The notes below the pieces were generated by a model that was given only the letters and a program-made list of their open reading frames with translations, searched no databases and was not told the origin of the DNA. From NCBI GenBank assembly GCA_018857735.1, contig JABMCL010003210.1:85001-149000 (forward strand): a DNA stretch of 64,000 bases. The letters are read 5' to 3'. Source of the DNA: Alviniconcha marisindica (taxonomy: Eukaryota; Mollusca; Gastropoda; Provannidae). The position numbers and the translations under genes are program-made. This document shows positions 11,700 through 23,987 of the stretch, one piece after another. Numbering within the stretch: the first letter of the stretch is position 1; every line of letters begins with the position of its first letter.

Positions 11700-11921
11700 G
11701 CTACAACCGGCGAGGGGTCAGTGGCGACATGACCCAGGGGCGGTGGAGTGATGGTGGCAGTGCAGTGGCTGATGTGGGAGTATGGGGTCATCGGGAACCA
11801 GACATCAATGCTGGAGACTGCACCTACATGGTGCGCGAGTCTGGCACCTCATGGAAGTGGCACATGGCAAATTGCGACCTTGATTTACCCCTTGCGTGCC
11901 AGGCCACACCCTGCCCTGACA
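11700..11921 (+). CDS. Exon 4: C-type lectin domain, ligand loop and C-terminus
   Basis: Acceptor tgtgtcacag, donor gtgagt, phase 1 in and 1 out. It begins YNRRGVSGDMTQGRWSDGG and contains WGHREPDINAGDC, then WKWHMANCDLDLPLACQ, the long-loop and C-terminal cysteines of a CTLD. The loop has EPD where calcium-dependent mannose-type lectins have EPN, and WHMANC where they have WND. Calcium-dependent sugar binding is therefore possible but not assured. The final TPCPD starts the LDLa module. Confidence 0.9.
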
Positions 11922-11978
11922 GTGAGTATGGGGTGCAGTGTGAATGAGTGTATTAATTCGTGATGAAGTGGACAGGTC

Positions 11979-12117
11979 ATGAACACGTCTCTTACCACTG
12001 GCATTGCACCACCTGATCTGAAGACTGCCGACATCAAACCTCTGTTGAAAAAGCCATCACTTGATAAAAACCTTCTGAAAAACTGCTGCCCCATGTCTGT
12101 GCTCTACATGTGTATAG
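11979..12117 (+). pseudogene. Non-LTR reverse transcriptase fragment
   Basis: The frame reads MNTSLTTGIAPPDLKTADIK, then PLLKKPSLDKNLLKNCCPMS. This is the conserved N-terminal RT stretch of CR1/L2-type LINEs (SLTTGI.P..LK.A.V.PLLKKP.LD...L.NYRP.S). It is short, cut off on both sides and has C where RP is expected. It lies in the intron between lectin and LDLa exons. Confidence 0.75.
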
Positions 12118-12286
12118 AATATTGCATTTAGGTTAATGTGCATCATGTGAGCATTCAGGGCATTGATGGGTGCATGATAACTGTATATCATTATTATTAC
12201 TTACACAGTGCTGCATCTCTCACATTAAATGGGAATGATAGAGCCTTACGGTTTAGGGAAGCGGGGTTTGGGGGGGAGCGGGGGGA

Positions 12287-12610
12287 GCAAGGGATGCAGG
12301 TTGGAAGTAGGAATGAAGAGTCACAAGTCAGAGGTTGCTATAATGTAACTTTATTGCAACCAACCAGAAAGAGTGAAGGCTCTCCCCTGAAATCAAACAC
12401 ATGACATGTGCACTCAGGCAGCAGCTCCCAACAACTCAGCCACTTCTGGAAGGACACTGGAGAAGAGAGGATGCATGCTGGCCAAGTGCACAGGTTTTAA
12501 AAACTTTGCCTGTTAGGGCAGTAAAGCTTTTGTCCAATCAAAAAAGAGAAAGAAAGGTTAAGAGGTCATGGGTCAGTGGTCTTGAAAACAGACAATGCAC
12601 TCGGTTACAG
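12287..12610 (+). mobile_element. Dispersed repeat family A, copy 3
   Basis: Matches copies 1 and 2 (gcaggttggaagtagga, gaagagtcacaagtcagagg, aaggacactgg, ccaatcaaaaaagagaaag, ggttaagaggtcatgg). Followed by a (CA)n-type tract at 12616-12690. Three copies in 4 kb suggest a local preference or an old array. Confidence 0.75.
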
Positions 12611-12852
12611 CAGTAACACACACACGCACACACGCATGCACGCACGCACACGCACACATGCATCCATGCATGCATATATACACATACACAGGACCAGTTC
12701 TCAAAGCTGAGATTAGTAGATGGTTATGTGGTTTGTCTGTTGGGAGCCACAGAAGTTTTGATATGAAAGTGTGCTTATTAATTGTGTACCTGTATAGTTT
12801 TGCCAGTGGATCTGTTTCTATAATGACTGTATGAAATGACCTTGTCCTGCAG

Positions 12853-12951
12853 ACACGTTTCAGTGTGACAACGGTCGCTGCGTGGGCTCCTCCAATGTGT
12901 GCAATGGGGAGAACAACTGTGGAGATGACTCAGATGAAAGGCACTGTCCAG
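12853..12951 (+). CDS. Exon 5: LDL-receptor class A module
   Basis: Acceptor cctgcag, donor gtcagc, phase 1 and 1. With the last residues of exon 4 it gives [14 protein letters not shown], then [16 protein letters not shown]. That is six cysteines and the DxSDE calcium cage of an LDLa repeat, a complete single module. It follows the lectin domain directly with no linker. Confidence 0.93.
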
Positions 12952-14373
12952 GTCAGCACTTCCTCCGTAACATCTGTCAGCATTTGTGAAGGGATTCCTC
13001 CGTAACATCTGTAGCATTTTTTTATTTCGGTGCATATGTGTCGTTCGTTATTGTTTAGGCCCATGAGGAGCAAATAGCCCTCTGACCCCACCACCCCTCA
13101 TCGCCTTTTATCTTCTAAACAGTAACAACACTGAAAAAATCAGCATGTGTCAAGTGCAAATAGGGTTAATCTGACAGGCCTAAGGGCATTTAAAGTTATG
13201 GGCTCTTTTTTCTATGTTTTAGCAGCCTAAACACTGTATAAACATGGCGGTTCTGATGCTGCCGTTACCAACAAAGATTAAGGAGAAAATGAACACTTGT
13301 CCAGACTGATGCTGTCCCAGGTACCGTTGAAGACCACAAATTATTCAAGACAGTTTGGATTCACACATCAAGCTCCATCATAATCGACACAGATGGTGAA
13401 GAGGAAGACAGTTTGGAGTCATACATCAAGCTACATCATAATCAACACAGATGGTGAAGAGGAGACAGGAAAATATTGGATGGGAAGGTGTCATTGGATC
13501 ATTGAAATTTGCTACTATCACAGTGAATTTTGAACTTGAAACTCGAGGCTGTTGTCATATGGTGCCCAATCAGTTTTGAGTTTTCATTGTCATGCATGTT
13601 GCATTGTTGGTAAAACAAGGGACTTTGTCAGTCTGAAAATAGACACAGGCCAGGATGCTACTTCTAAAGCTATTGATGATTAGTGCATGTGTAAGCAGAG
13701 CCAGGCTTATGTCCATAAGTTATCAGCAGATTGGGATTAGGGGCTATCTGCCATTTTTTTGCTCATCATACATGTGGGCCCAGGTCACCACAAGAGCAGT
13801 ACAACACTGTGTGCACTGTGTGCACTTTCTTCATGTTAACCTGTTCTAGTGAATGGATATTATATATATATGTGGATATTATATATATATGTGTTAATTT
13901 TGCCAAGGTGGCTGTGAAAACCTTCCTAACGTTTTTTTCAGTTTTCAACAGCCTCAGGAATGTTGTTTGTGTTACCAGAAGCACAAGGGTTTAATCAAAT
14001 AAAAATACTTTTCTGCCGCAGCTGAAGCACTACATAATTAGTCCAGTGGTAACCATGACTGAATTTAAGTCAACAGATATATATATATGGAACTGAATGA
14101 AAGCTATGTTTCTCTTAACAGGTAAAAAAAAATCTGAATTCAGTCTTTGAATAATTGTGCATTTGTTATTTTCAGATATTTTAAGAAAGCTCTTTGAAAC
14201 TGTGCATAATGATAAGCTATGATAAACTTTGCACATCCATACTGGTTTTAGTGACTTTGACCTATTTTTAAGGTTGTAGGAAAATGAAGAATAAAAACAG
14301 TTAATTTTTCCCCATTTTAAATGTGTTATTAATTATTTTATTTTACTAGTGCATTGTTATACTTGTGTTTCAG
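12952..14373. other. Intron 5, mostly unremarkable
   Basis: Contains a roughly 60-bp direct duplication at 13345-13465 (gacagtttggattcac..., cacagatggtgaagagga) and a short duplication near 12960-13020 (ttcctccgtaacatctgt). No exon seen; the exon phases on both sides match directly. Confidence 0.6.
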
Positions 14374-14504
14374 CTCAGTGCTCGAACCACGTCACAGAGA
14401 GGCAGGGCACCCTGAGCTATCCTTCTAGTGGTGGCAGTTACCTGCCCACTCAGACATGCCAGTGGGTGCTGGAAGGGGCGATTGGTTCTCGACTCCAGAT
14501 ACAG
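14374..14504 (+). CDS. Exon 6: CUB domain 1, first half
   Basis: Acceptor gtgtttcag, donor gtgtgt, phase 1 in and 0 out. It reads AQCSNHVTERQGTLSYPSSG, then YLPTQTCQWVLEGAIGSRLQ. The C...G.LSYPS...Y....CQW pattern is the start of a CUB with its first disulfide pair. The intron falls after LQIQ, between the halves of the domain. Confidence 0.88.
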
Positions 14505-15582
14505 GTGTGTATGCCAATGACACTGACCCCAGGGGCATGTGATGACAGAAATGGACTGTACTAACACACAAGTGAAGAGTTTTCAGCTTATCACTGAATG
14601 ACTGCATTTTCAATGAACATAAGATAAAAGTCTGTTATGTAAAAAACAAAAAACAACAACAACAAAACAACAACAAATATTGTAAGGGTTGTTGCATGCA
14701 TTGCACTACTATCATGATCATGTATGATTCATGTTTTCCTGTGACTGTACAGTGACTCCACAGTCACTTCATGGAATCCTAATACAGCAAAAGGACAATG
14801 TAGCAGGTTGACTTCCAAATCAAGTTTCATTTTGTTTTACTTGAATATTGCTTTCATAGGAACAAAAGGATTTCAATACAACACATGGCAAACACAAAAC
14901 AAGACAATCGTATTACTTTATTGCCAGGTGACAAATGGAATTACATGAGGAATGAGGCATGGTGCTAAGCACATTCACGCACATATTCATACCAACCAGA
15001 CTGCAGATCAGTTATAAAATGAATGGTTAAAAAAAGAGTAAAAAAGGAGGCCGTCAAGCACATCATGCACAATTTGTATTAAGAATAAATGCAGAGCAAT
15101 TATTTTTTAAGACATGGACTTTAGTACAGTCACACTTTAAAAAGAAGGAAGGGTTATTTACAGATCTGTGAACAATGGCATACAACTGCAATGCAAACTT
15201 GTTTTAAAATGATCTTACCCACCCCTCGGTCATATTCTGTTGTGTTGACTGTAACCGTTGCAACATCTAAGTTGCAACAAAATGCACAGAAATTGCAGTT
15301 GTGTTCATGTTCTCCTTTCTTATTATTTAATACAACAGCATGCTTCTGTGTTGAACACTCATCTTAAGGTGACCCTGTGTGGTTGACAGCATGTTAAAAT
15401 CAAAGAACTAACTGCACCGAACGGTTTCCTTTTTCATCATTGCACATGTGACATTTTAAGCATCGAAGGCCCCTGCTAGTGCTAATGCTGGCATCTGACA
15501 AGGTAAGCTGAATATCACAATGTCAGCAATGACTAAGAATGGATCTGTTTCAATGTGACAATGATTTGCAAATGTCTTTCAG
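14505..15582. other. Intron 6, nothing recognised
   Basis: AT-rich intron with a (CAA)-rich stretch at 14645-14680. No repeat family or exon identified. Confidence 0.5.
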
Positions 15583-15790
15583 TTTGTATCCCTGAACACT
15601 GAGCGTGATGTGGACTTCGTGGAGGTTTGGGTTGGAGGAAGGACACTGTCTTCCAGTGCCCTTGTCCGTCGCTTTTCAGGGTCTGCTGCTGCTGGGGATC
15701 TGGTTGTCAGTAGCAACAATGCTGCAATTGTGCGCTTTGTGTCTGATGGCAGTTATCAGGACAGTGGTTTCCAGCTCACCTGGCGGTCAG
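15583..15790 (+). CDS. Exon 7: CUB domain 1, second half
   Basis: Acceptor gtctttcag, donor gtaagt, phase 0 in and 1 out. It begins FVSLNTERDVDFVEVWVGGR and ends in GSYQDSGFQLTWRS, matching CUB strands with the D.(V)E(V)..GG, RF.SDGS...GF pattern. The second CUB disulfide pair is absent, as in many invertebrate CUBs. Confidence 0.88.
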
Positions 15791-16423
15791 GTAAGTGTTT
15801 ACTTAGTTAGAACCAGAAAAAAACCAACACACTTATAGTTAGGAAATCCTCTTTTGCCTGTCTATGCATTTTTTTCATACCCTGGAAATTTTGTGTGTTG
15901 GTACACCACCTTTAATAGTTCACTACCTTTAAACCTTGTGTGGTTGTACACCACCGTTTATGGTTCACAACCTTTAAACTGTGTATGACAGTTTTTGTAG
16001 GAATCTGATCTGTTTCAGGATGTAGTTCTGCGACATGACTGAGGGGCAATTTGTGGCAATGATAATATGAATCACAAATCAGGCACAGCTTTGACTTCGA
16101 GGCAAAGGCATGAATATTATGACATCTCTGCAGTCCCTGTTAACAACAACAGACAAACAAGAACAAGCATTTAGAAAAGAGATTTTGTGGTCACCTGTAA
16201 AAGTTACTGTTTTGTGTACATCACTAAATGTGTTGTGTGTGATATGACGATTGGTTTTCAACATACGCTAGGTGACTGACCTTTGTGACTGCAGTTGCAA
16301 CAAGACTGCAACAGTACACAGTAAGAGAGCCTCATGGTTAACAATGAGCAGAGCCCTAGCATGATGAAAGTTGCTGCATTTGTCACGGAAGTGTGTTTTG
16401 TAATCAGTTTGAACATTTGCCAG

Positions 16424-16669
16424 AGTTCCAGTGCTCCACGGTCGACATGGTGGGTCACACAGCGGATGATGGGAAGGTGGCAGCTAACACCCAGCAGTTG
16501 GACGTGACCACATGTGGCCAGCAGTGCAACAATGACGTGCAGTGTGTGGCCTACGCGTACGACCGGTTCACAGGGCAGTGTTCCCGCTACAACACCATGC
16601 CCAGGCCCAAAGCTGCTTCCTGCTGCACTCTCTTTGTCAAGACCTGCCCGGGATACAGCGGTGTGCCAA
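16424..16669 (+). CDS. Exon 8: PAN/apple-like module
   Basis: Acceptor catttgccag, donor gtgcgt, phase 1 and 1. It encodes FQCSTVDMVGHTADDGKVAA, then TTCGQQCNNDVQCVAYAYDR, QCSRYN and CCTLFVKTC. The paired helix cysteines C..QC....CVAYAYD followed by a C-rich strand are typical of PAN/apple modules, which bind proteins or carbohydrates. One whole module in one exon lies between two CUBs. Assignment is by pattern only. Confidence 0.75.
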
Positions 16670-16977
16670 GTGCGTGTGTTGGTGTGTTGTGTGCTTCGCT
16701 GACCATTAGGGGTTGTTTCCTTTTGGCTGTACTGCTGTTGCTGGTGTTTTATTTTCATGGCTGTTGATAAAAAAGAAAAAAGAAAAAAAAGTCTGGTAAT
16801 GTAATTTATACTAACAAAAAAAGACACAGGATAACTTCTTTTTCACACTACCCAAATATTATGAACTGTTTGCTCTGAAAATGTTGAAGCCTGAAATGTT
16901 GAAGTACATTGTTTAATAGTTGAGTGTGTTGATTGTTTTTTTGTTTTGAAACCAGTTCTGGTGTTATTTGTTTCTCA

Positions 16978-18110
16978 CATCATTCACCCCAACATCCTCA
17001 TGTCCAGCTGTGCCCAGGGCTCACACCGTTCATCCCAAAATCCTCACATCCCATCACATCCACAGCTCATACCATTCATCCCAGCATGCTCACATCCCAT
17101 CACATCCACAGCTCATGCCATTCATCCCAAAATCCTCACATCCCATCACATCCACAGCTCATGCCATTCATCCCCAAATCATCACATCACATCACATCCA
17201 CAGCTCATGCCATTCATCCCCAAATCATCCCATCCCATCACATCCACAGCTCATGCCATTCATCCCCAAATCCTCACATCGCATCACATCCACAGCTCAT
17301 GCCATTCATCCCAAAATCCTCATGTCCCACCACATCCAAGGCTCATGCCACTCACCGCAGCATCCTCATGTCCCATCACATCTGCGGCTCACACCATTCA
17401 CTGCAACATCCTCATGTCCCATTACATCCACAGCTCACACCATTTACTCCAACATCCACATGTCCCATTATATCCACAGCTCACACCATTTATTCCAACA
17501 GTCTCATGTTCAGCCATGCCCAAGGCTCACTCTTCACACCAACATCCTTATGAATCCAGTCACACCCAAGGTCCATATGACTTTCTCTAACATATGAATT
17601 GCTCCCTGTTAAGCCCAACGCGCACACTGCTTACTCCAACACCCTCATATTCCACTACACCTGCAGCTCACACTGCTCCTGCCAAATGTCACTCAAATTT
17701 AGGGCTCACACCATTCACTCCAACGTTCTTACTCCCAGTTACACTCAGAGATCACATTATTCACCTCGACATCCTTACACCCAGTCACACTCAGTGATCA
17801 CATCACTCTTCCCGGCATCCTCGTAAGATCACACTGTTCACCGCAGCATCTTCACACCATAAGATCACAACACTCACACCAGCATCCTCACACCCTAAGA
17901 TCACAGCATTCACCCCAGCATCCTCACACCCTAAGATCACACCATTAAGTCCATACCAAATTAGCATTCTCACACCCTAAGATCACACCATTAATCCCAG
18001 CATCCTTACATCCTTAGATCATACCATTCACACCAGCATCCTCACACCCTAAGGTCACACCATTCACCCCAGCATCCTCACACCTAAAGCTCACTCTGCT
18101 CACATGTACA
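16978..18110. repeat. Minisatellite of about 46 bp, then diverged units, in intron 8
   Basis: Units of the type cacatccacagctcatgcca+ttcatcccaaaatcctcaca repeat over 1.1 kb and become more diverged after 17550 (caccctaagatcacaccatt). All three forward frames stay open for about 200 codons because the array lacks stops; none has domain content. Confidence 0.9.
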
Positions 18111-18354
18111 TGCTAATACTTAGCCACACCCAAAGCTTGCCTACTGTGGTCCTGCTGTCAAAGCTTATTATGCTTTCAGGCAGCGGCCAGTGTCAATGAT
18201 AAGTGATTACAACAAGGCACCACCACATTTTTCATGTCTTTCCTTTATACTTTTATTTTGTTATAAAGTCTTGTGAATAATTTTGGATATTTTCTTTGTG
18301 CAAGGTGGGGAATATGAAAATCTGATTATATATACATGTTTTTTGTCTTTCCAG

Positions 18355-18506
18355 CTTTGCCGTCAATACCTGGAGAAGGGGGCGACTTGTATGCTAGTTC
18401 TAACCTGCAGCGGTTCTTCTCTCCCTTGTATCCTCTGTATTACTTGGGGGACATGGTCACAAAGTGGGTCATCCACGCCCCTGGACGTCAGATAGTCACG
18501 CTGCAA
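18355..18506 (+). CDS. Exon 9: CUB domain 2, first half (no cysteines)
   Basis: Acceptor gtctttccag, donor gtaagt, phase 1 in and 0 out. It reads LPSIPGEGGDLYASSNLQRF, then FSPLYPLYYLGDMVTKWVIH, with SPLYP...Y......W.I.AP.G.Q..L of a CUB. No cysteine is present. The intron position after VTLQ equals that of CUB1. The exon's 3' part and its donor appear again, decayed, in the following intron. Confidence 0.78.
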
Positions 18507-18770
18507 GTAAGTCTTTGGTGCACTTGCTCCCCCACCTCCCCCTCTCTGTGTCCCCTGTACCTTGGTCACAGTCACCAGGAAGACCGTCCATGCTCCTGGA
18601 TGTCTGGTAGTTGCCCGCCATGCAAGTCTCCATGGCACATTCTCCCTTCTGTTATGTGGGGATGCGGTCACCAGGTAGATCATCCACATCGAGACAATCA
18701 CCCTGCATGAAGTCTTCGTTGTACTTTCTCCATACACTTTCTTCCCCTGTATCCTCTGTATTACACATTG
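18507..18770 (+). repeat. Decayed tandem copies of the exon 9 3' end and its donor
   Basis: Two copies (about 18536-18640 and 18650-18735) and the start of a third follow exon 9. They align with the exon order cctctgtattac, ggtcac, gatcatccac, gtca, ctgcaagtaagtct, cttctcc. The frames are broken. They appear to be tandem duplications of about 85-110 bp that included the 5' splice site. Confidence 0.65.
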
Positions 18771-19425
18771 CCTATGTTTGCCAATACATGTTTTGACTGT
18801 CTACGCTCCTGTGTACCAGCATATGTGTAAGTCATGGAACAGTCTGGGAAGGAAGACAGATGGTAAGGTTGGCTGCATGATAAAGGGACAGGCCTTCGGT
18901 TGATTTCACATCCATTTATTTTTCTCCTGAATGAATTACGCACACACACACATGGCTGCTCATCTTCATGTGGAATCATTCCAGTGGTGTCAGAAGTGAA
19001 GCGTTAGCATTATGCCAGCTCAGGCTGTAACTGAGTACAAATCCAAACTAATTTTGGGGGCGGTATGATAGTGATGATTTAGATCTGCCTCATATGAGCA
19101 GTGTGTGGTTTCAGTGACCCAGTTTGAGTGGTATTAGTAATAGGGAGTGTGGTTTTTAGTTCTGCTTTACATAAAATAAGTGGAGATAAAATTAGCCCTC
19201 CCTCAGATGTCAACAGTATTGATGCACTTGGTAATGAACTGTGCATACAAGGTTGGGTGTCGGAATGTGTGCTAGTTCTGCTTGCTTTGAAACTTTAATG
19301 TGAAAGTGTAATATGCTTCCGCTTGCTTAGAAAGTTGGATGTCAGCGTGCATGCTTTAAGCTTGAAATTTGTGATGAGAATATTACATGAATAAGTGGAA
19401 CATGTTTGTGATTGCCTTTCACCAG

Positions 19426-19651
19426 ATCCTTGACCTTGACCTTTCTGCTGATGACACCATATTGGTATTTGATGGTTCCACCTCATTGGCAACTCAACTA
19501 GCAACCATGACAGGAAGTGATGTGACTGCAGTATCTCTGATGACCGCTGGTGACCAACGATTATTGATGTCAACACAAAACACAATGTTGGTGCAGTTTA
19601 CCTCGCATCGTCCTAGCAACGCTCGTGGTTTTCTCTTTGCCTATCAAGCAG
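19426..19651 (+). CDS. Exon 10: CUB domain 2, second half
   Basis: Acceptor ttcaccag, donor gtaact, phase 0 in and 1 out. It reads ILDLDLSADDTILVFDGSTS and ends NARGFLFAYQA. It has the CUB pattern D.I.V.DG and the closing GF...Y strand, again without cysteines. It completes a disulfide-free CUB. Confidence 0.8.
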
Positions 19652-20035
19652 GTAACTATGATGAGACTTCAGATTTTTTTCTCCTCAATATGGACCATTG
19701 AGTCCATGACCTTGAGTCTGTGAACCTTGCTTTCTGTGACAATATCAAATCCACTTACCCTGCTTCAACAAATTGATACAGCTAACATTCCTATTTAATA
19801 GCATCCCTTTTTATGACTGATAACAACTATCAGTTTACTTTCTTCCTACTTGATACTGTTAGTATTTTCTTACTATTTGATACTGTTAGTATTTTTGTCC
19901 ATGACAGGTAACATTCCTAAATACGATTAAAGCAACTTCCTGCTGTATACCTTTATTCTTATGTCTGACTGACAACAGCTAGCATTTGTTTTTATGATTA
20001 AATGCAACAAAGATTGTTGTTTTATGATTTTAGGA

Positions 20036-20255
20036 CAGATAATATTCCTGTTTCTGATGGATAATAGCTGCCATACCTATTTATGATTGACACAACTAAC
20101 ACTTGTTATGTATGATAGATACAGCCAGCTGACATTTGAAGAATTAGTACAGATAATATTCCTGTTTCTGATGGATAATAGCTGCCATACCTGTTTATGA
20201 TTGACACAACTAACACTTGTTATGTATGATAGATACAGCCAGCTGACATTTGTAG
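20036..20255. repeat. 116-bp tandem duplication in intron 10
   Basis: The stretch from acagataatattcctgtttc to cagccagctgacatttg occurs at about 20035 and again at about 20151, nearly identical. Non-coding. Confidence 0.8.
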
Positions 20256-20310
20256 TTAGGAATGATGGAGCTAAGATTCCTGTTCATTCATCGCTTGTTT
20301 GCCACCACAG

Positions 20311-20486
20311 GGTGCCAGTTTGACCTGACAGCAGACACGGGTCGGGTCATTTCCCCAGGCTACCAGAGTGACCTCTACCCCAACATCCTGCAGTGTGAAT
20401 GGACCGTTCAGGTTCAGGCTGGCCGAACTCTCACTCTCACCTTCAGCCCAGGCTTTAGCTTGGAAGATGGAAAAGATTTCCTACAG
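20311..20486 (+). CDS. Exon 11: CUB domain 3, first part
   Basis: Acceptor caccacag, donor gtgaga, phase 1 in and 0 out. It begins GCQFDLTADTGRVISPGYQS, then LYPNILQCEWTVQV, a textbook CUB opening (C....G.I.SPGY...YPN...C.W.). The intron falls about ten residues later in the fold than in CUB1 and CUB2. Confidence 0.92.
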
Positions 20487-21577
20487 GTGAGATGCCCTTT
20501 AGTTTACTTCATCAAGGATTCAAGGGTATCTATATGCCTTTAGCAAACAGGTACCTTTTTAATGTGAACTGTGCAGAACCATGTGCAACTGAGTGCAAAC
20601 ATGTGAAACTGAGTACAGTTCCTAACTCGGGAAAAACATCCCAGGAACAAAACTGAGGGGGAAGTTTGACACTGACCCTTAGTCCAGACACCTAGATGCA
20701 TTTGGGTTCCCAAAGCAACCCTAAATTGTCGTCCTTTAATACCACATAGAGCGGCCTCCCTTTGACATCAGTGGGGTGTCCCCTGTATAAGACCCACAGA
20801 AGCATTCCCATTGGCCCTACCCATCCCTAATAAGCCTACGATTTCTGTGGACGTAAAGCAACACTCAATCCATTGGCCAGTTCCTTTTTTTGCTTAGACC
20901 ACACAATTTGTGCTGCTTGCTGCTCGTCACTGTGTTTGACTCACAGTGAAGGTTTGTGGTAACGGGTCAGGCCTGTTTTTCTGTTTATGCTTGAATATAT
21001 TTCTTCAACCTCAACAACTAAGGAAAAGAATAAACGAACCAACAATTCAAGTAGCAATGTTGCTTTTGTGTAGAGCTTGCTGCCTGTCATGATGGTGCAC
21101 TGCTTGCCATGTGCATGCACATGGTGTATGTGACCAATTTTTTTTTTTTTTTTTTCATCTGACTGAATATCAGCCAGTGCGACCATGTTTTCATGCATGA
21201 GTAACCAACAGTTTTGGTTCATATGCTACAGTTTTTACAAATGAATGAACCTGATTTGGTAAAAAAAAAAAATCCACATCTTTCACTTTTGGTGTAACAG
21301 TGTTCATTAAAAAACAAAAAGGACAGGCATGGTTTGTTATCTCTGTCTTTCATTTTTATTGAGTATGTGTCAGAACACTGACTTCTTTCATCTTCATTGA
21401 GTAGTTTTCAGAACACCAACTTGCAGCACTGAATTGGTGGATGCAATAAATGTCGAGATGAACATTTCTTTGGTGTTGGATGCTCAAGGTGCTTTTTGAA
21501 GACAACTCCCCCCCCCCCCACCCCCACCCCCAATCAAAAACAAGTCTTTTTAAAGATGCATTATTTTCCATTTCTAG

Positions 21578-21914
21578 GTGACTGCTGATGGCTTGGATGT
21601 TCACACGGGGTCAGGGTTCACCGGTTCCACAGCTCCTGCAGGACTGGTTGCCAAAAATGGCCGTGTGAAGCTGGTTTTGGTTACTGGGGCAACAGGAAGA
21701 GCTGTAGGCTTCAGCGCAGAGTTCAATGCCGGCTGTGCCTCTGTCAATGACCCAACGTTAGCCAGCATCTACACAGCAGACTATGGGCAGTCCATTGTTG
21801 TGCAGTGTGCTCCTGAATATGTCTTCACTGGGACCTATCTTGGACAGAATTCAGTTGGGATCTACTGTCAGGAAGGGGGCCAATGGAGTCTTGAACCCTT
21901 CCCGACATGTGCAC
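21578..21914 (+). CDS. Exon 12: CUB domain 3 end plus sushi module 1
   Basis: Acceptor atttctag, donor gtgagt, phase 0 in and 1 out. The first part, VTADGLDVHTGSGFTGS to GFSAEFNAGC, ends the CUB. From NAGCASVNDPTLASI the exon enters a sushi/CCP module with VVQCAPEYVFTGTY, YCQEGGQWSLEPFPTC, i.e. the four-cysteine C...C...C..G.W....P.C frame. It is the only exon that joins two domain types, so it may mark an old fusion point. Confidence 0.9.
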
Positions 21915-22929
21915 GTGAGTCATTTATGTCTGGATGTCTTCAGTGTGGAACTCTATCTGTATGAATGTATTGCCACAGTGCACACACCTTTTAAGTGTAT
22001 GTGGACCAGGTGGTCTGTTGATAGGTAAAAGTTGTTTGAAAAACTTGGTGAGTTTTGATGAACATCTCAAATATGATCAGTATTGCCCTGAAGACAGACA
22101 AATAAATTCTAGTAGCCCTGAGTGGCTGTGTAGAAGAGAATGGGTTGCAGTTATCTTTCCTAAAGCCAGCTGAATGGTTAAAGTGATTGACTGGTTTTAG
22201 TGAACCACTTTTGCCTCTTATGCATGTCACACTGGTTTGAATAATGTTTAGTGCAATCACTGATATGAATTAATTGACTCTGCTTCATTTTTGTTTTCTA
22301 CAGTCAGAAATGAAAATGAGCCAGATAGTTTAAGAAAGGAGATTGCAATCTTTCAAGTTCATTGTGCAGCATTTACATTTGATGGCTGATGGTTAAAATC
22401 ATGACATAAAATTACAGGCACTCATCATAACATTGATGAATTGCTTTTTTTCTTCTTCTTCTTTAAAAAAAAATTTAACTTTTTTTTTTGATGCAGACTA
22501 CAGCACATATGCAGGTAAAGTTGGGAATGTGAGGTGGATTGGTTTTGAGGCAATGAAAGGTGGTGGTTATTGTTTTTCAATCATACCTGTGTATAGACTG
22601 TACCCTATTGATGTTTTCTTTTGTGTTGTTCAGCTATGATGAATCGCAGTCAAACATCATAATCATTTGTTTGGATCTGGAAAGACAGTGCAAACTGCTT
22701 GCACCATCACAGCATAAATACTGTTGAGCAAGAAAGTGACTGATATTTTACCTGCTGGTTATGGTTTTGAAGAACAAGACTGATTTGCATTTGAAAATCT
22801 TGCAGAATTATGCAAACATGTATCAATATAATGCATGTAGTTTATGATGGGTACTCATAGAATTAGAAGCAGGTACTGCATCATGTGAATCACCATGTTC
22901 ATGTATGTTCAGGGTCATCTTCTATGTCC

Positions 22930-23180
22930 CAGTGTTTGTCATGTTTAGCCATCACATGATAATGTTGGAATAAGGACTGGGTGCTTTGTGTTATTGTAGT
23001 GTCACCATGTCCACGCCTGGTTAGGGTAATCATGTCCTGGCTTGTCATGTCCAGCAATCACATGATAATGTTGGAATACGGACTGGGTGCTTTGTGTTAT
23101 TGTAATGTCACCATGTCCATGCCAGGTTAGGGTAATCATGTTCCGGCGTGTCATGTCCAGCAATCACCAATGATAACTTT
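22930..23180. repeat. Three-unit ~115-bp repeat in intron 12
   Basis: Units share gtcatgtccagcaatcacat, gataatgttggaata, gactgggtgctttgtgttat and gtcaccatgtcca. Non-coding. Confidence 0.75.
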
Positions 23181-23496
23181 GGAACAGGGGCACAGTGCTT
23201 TGTGGAGCGTCACCTTGTCCATGCTTGGGCTGAACTTTCTGTGTTTGCTTATTGTTGTTCATTATTTCATATGAACCACACCTCCAGTGAGAACTGAAGC
23301 CGGCATGGCCTTGTGAATTGTCCTTGTAGAAGTACATGTGCCATGATATAACAATGTTGGGTTCTGTGGATGTTTTATGTTGTAATCTTTTTCTATGTGG
23401 AAGTAGGGGCTGGTCTACTGATGATGCATGCATGTTATTGGTGGGGTGTTGTTGTTGTTTTTTGTTTTTGTTTTTTTGGGGGGGCGGGGAGCTGTA

Positions 23497-23500
<4 letters not shown>

Positions 23501-23586
<86 letters not shown>
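23501..23586. repeat. (GT)n tract
   Basis: About 85 bases of GT, with a shorter GT stretch at 23718-23760. Confidence 0.95.
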
Positions 23587-23587
<1 letters not shown>

Positions 23588-23987
23588 TACTGTTATAGAT
23601 TGATGGAGTTCAGTCTGAAAATGTGGAAAGCATATATAATATGTGGCAAATTTAATTGTGCAGATTGTCTAATACTTCGTATTAGTAAATGTAGTCCGTA
23701 ATATAAGTGATACATGATGTGTGTGTTTGTGTGTGTGTGTGTGTTTGTATGAATGTGTGTTTATGGTGCACGTCTGTGTTGTCACACCAAAGTTGAACAG
23801 AAGGCTATAATAAATATGAAGGTAAGTGCATGCATGTGTTCACATGTTGATGTGTATGTGAGTGTATTTGTCCAGAAAATCTTTTCAGGACAGTAAAGTG
23901 TGTTGTCTGACTGTCCTGTTTCATCCCAAAAGCTGCAGGTTTTCTGCCTGGTACTCAGTTTGATGTTGTTGCTATGGTGATGGCCAG

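Noticed and set aside
16946..17597. Open frames of about 210 codons rich in His/Ser/Pro
   Set aside because: Tandem array without stops; three forward frames are open at once and none has domain content.
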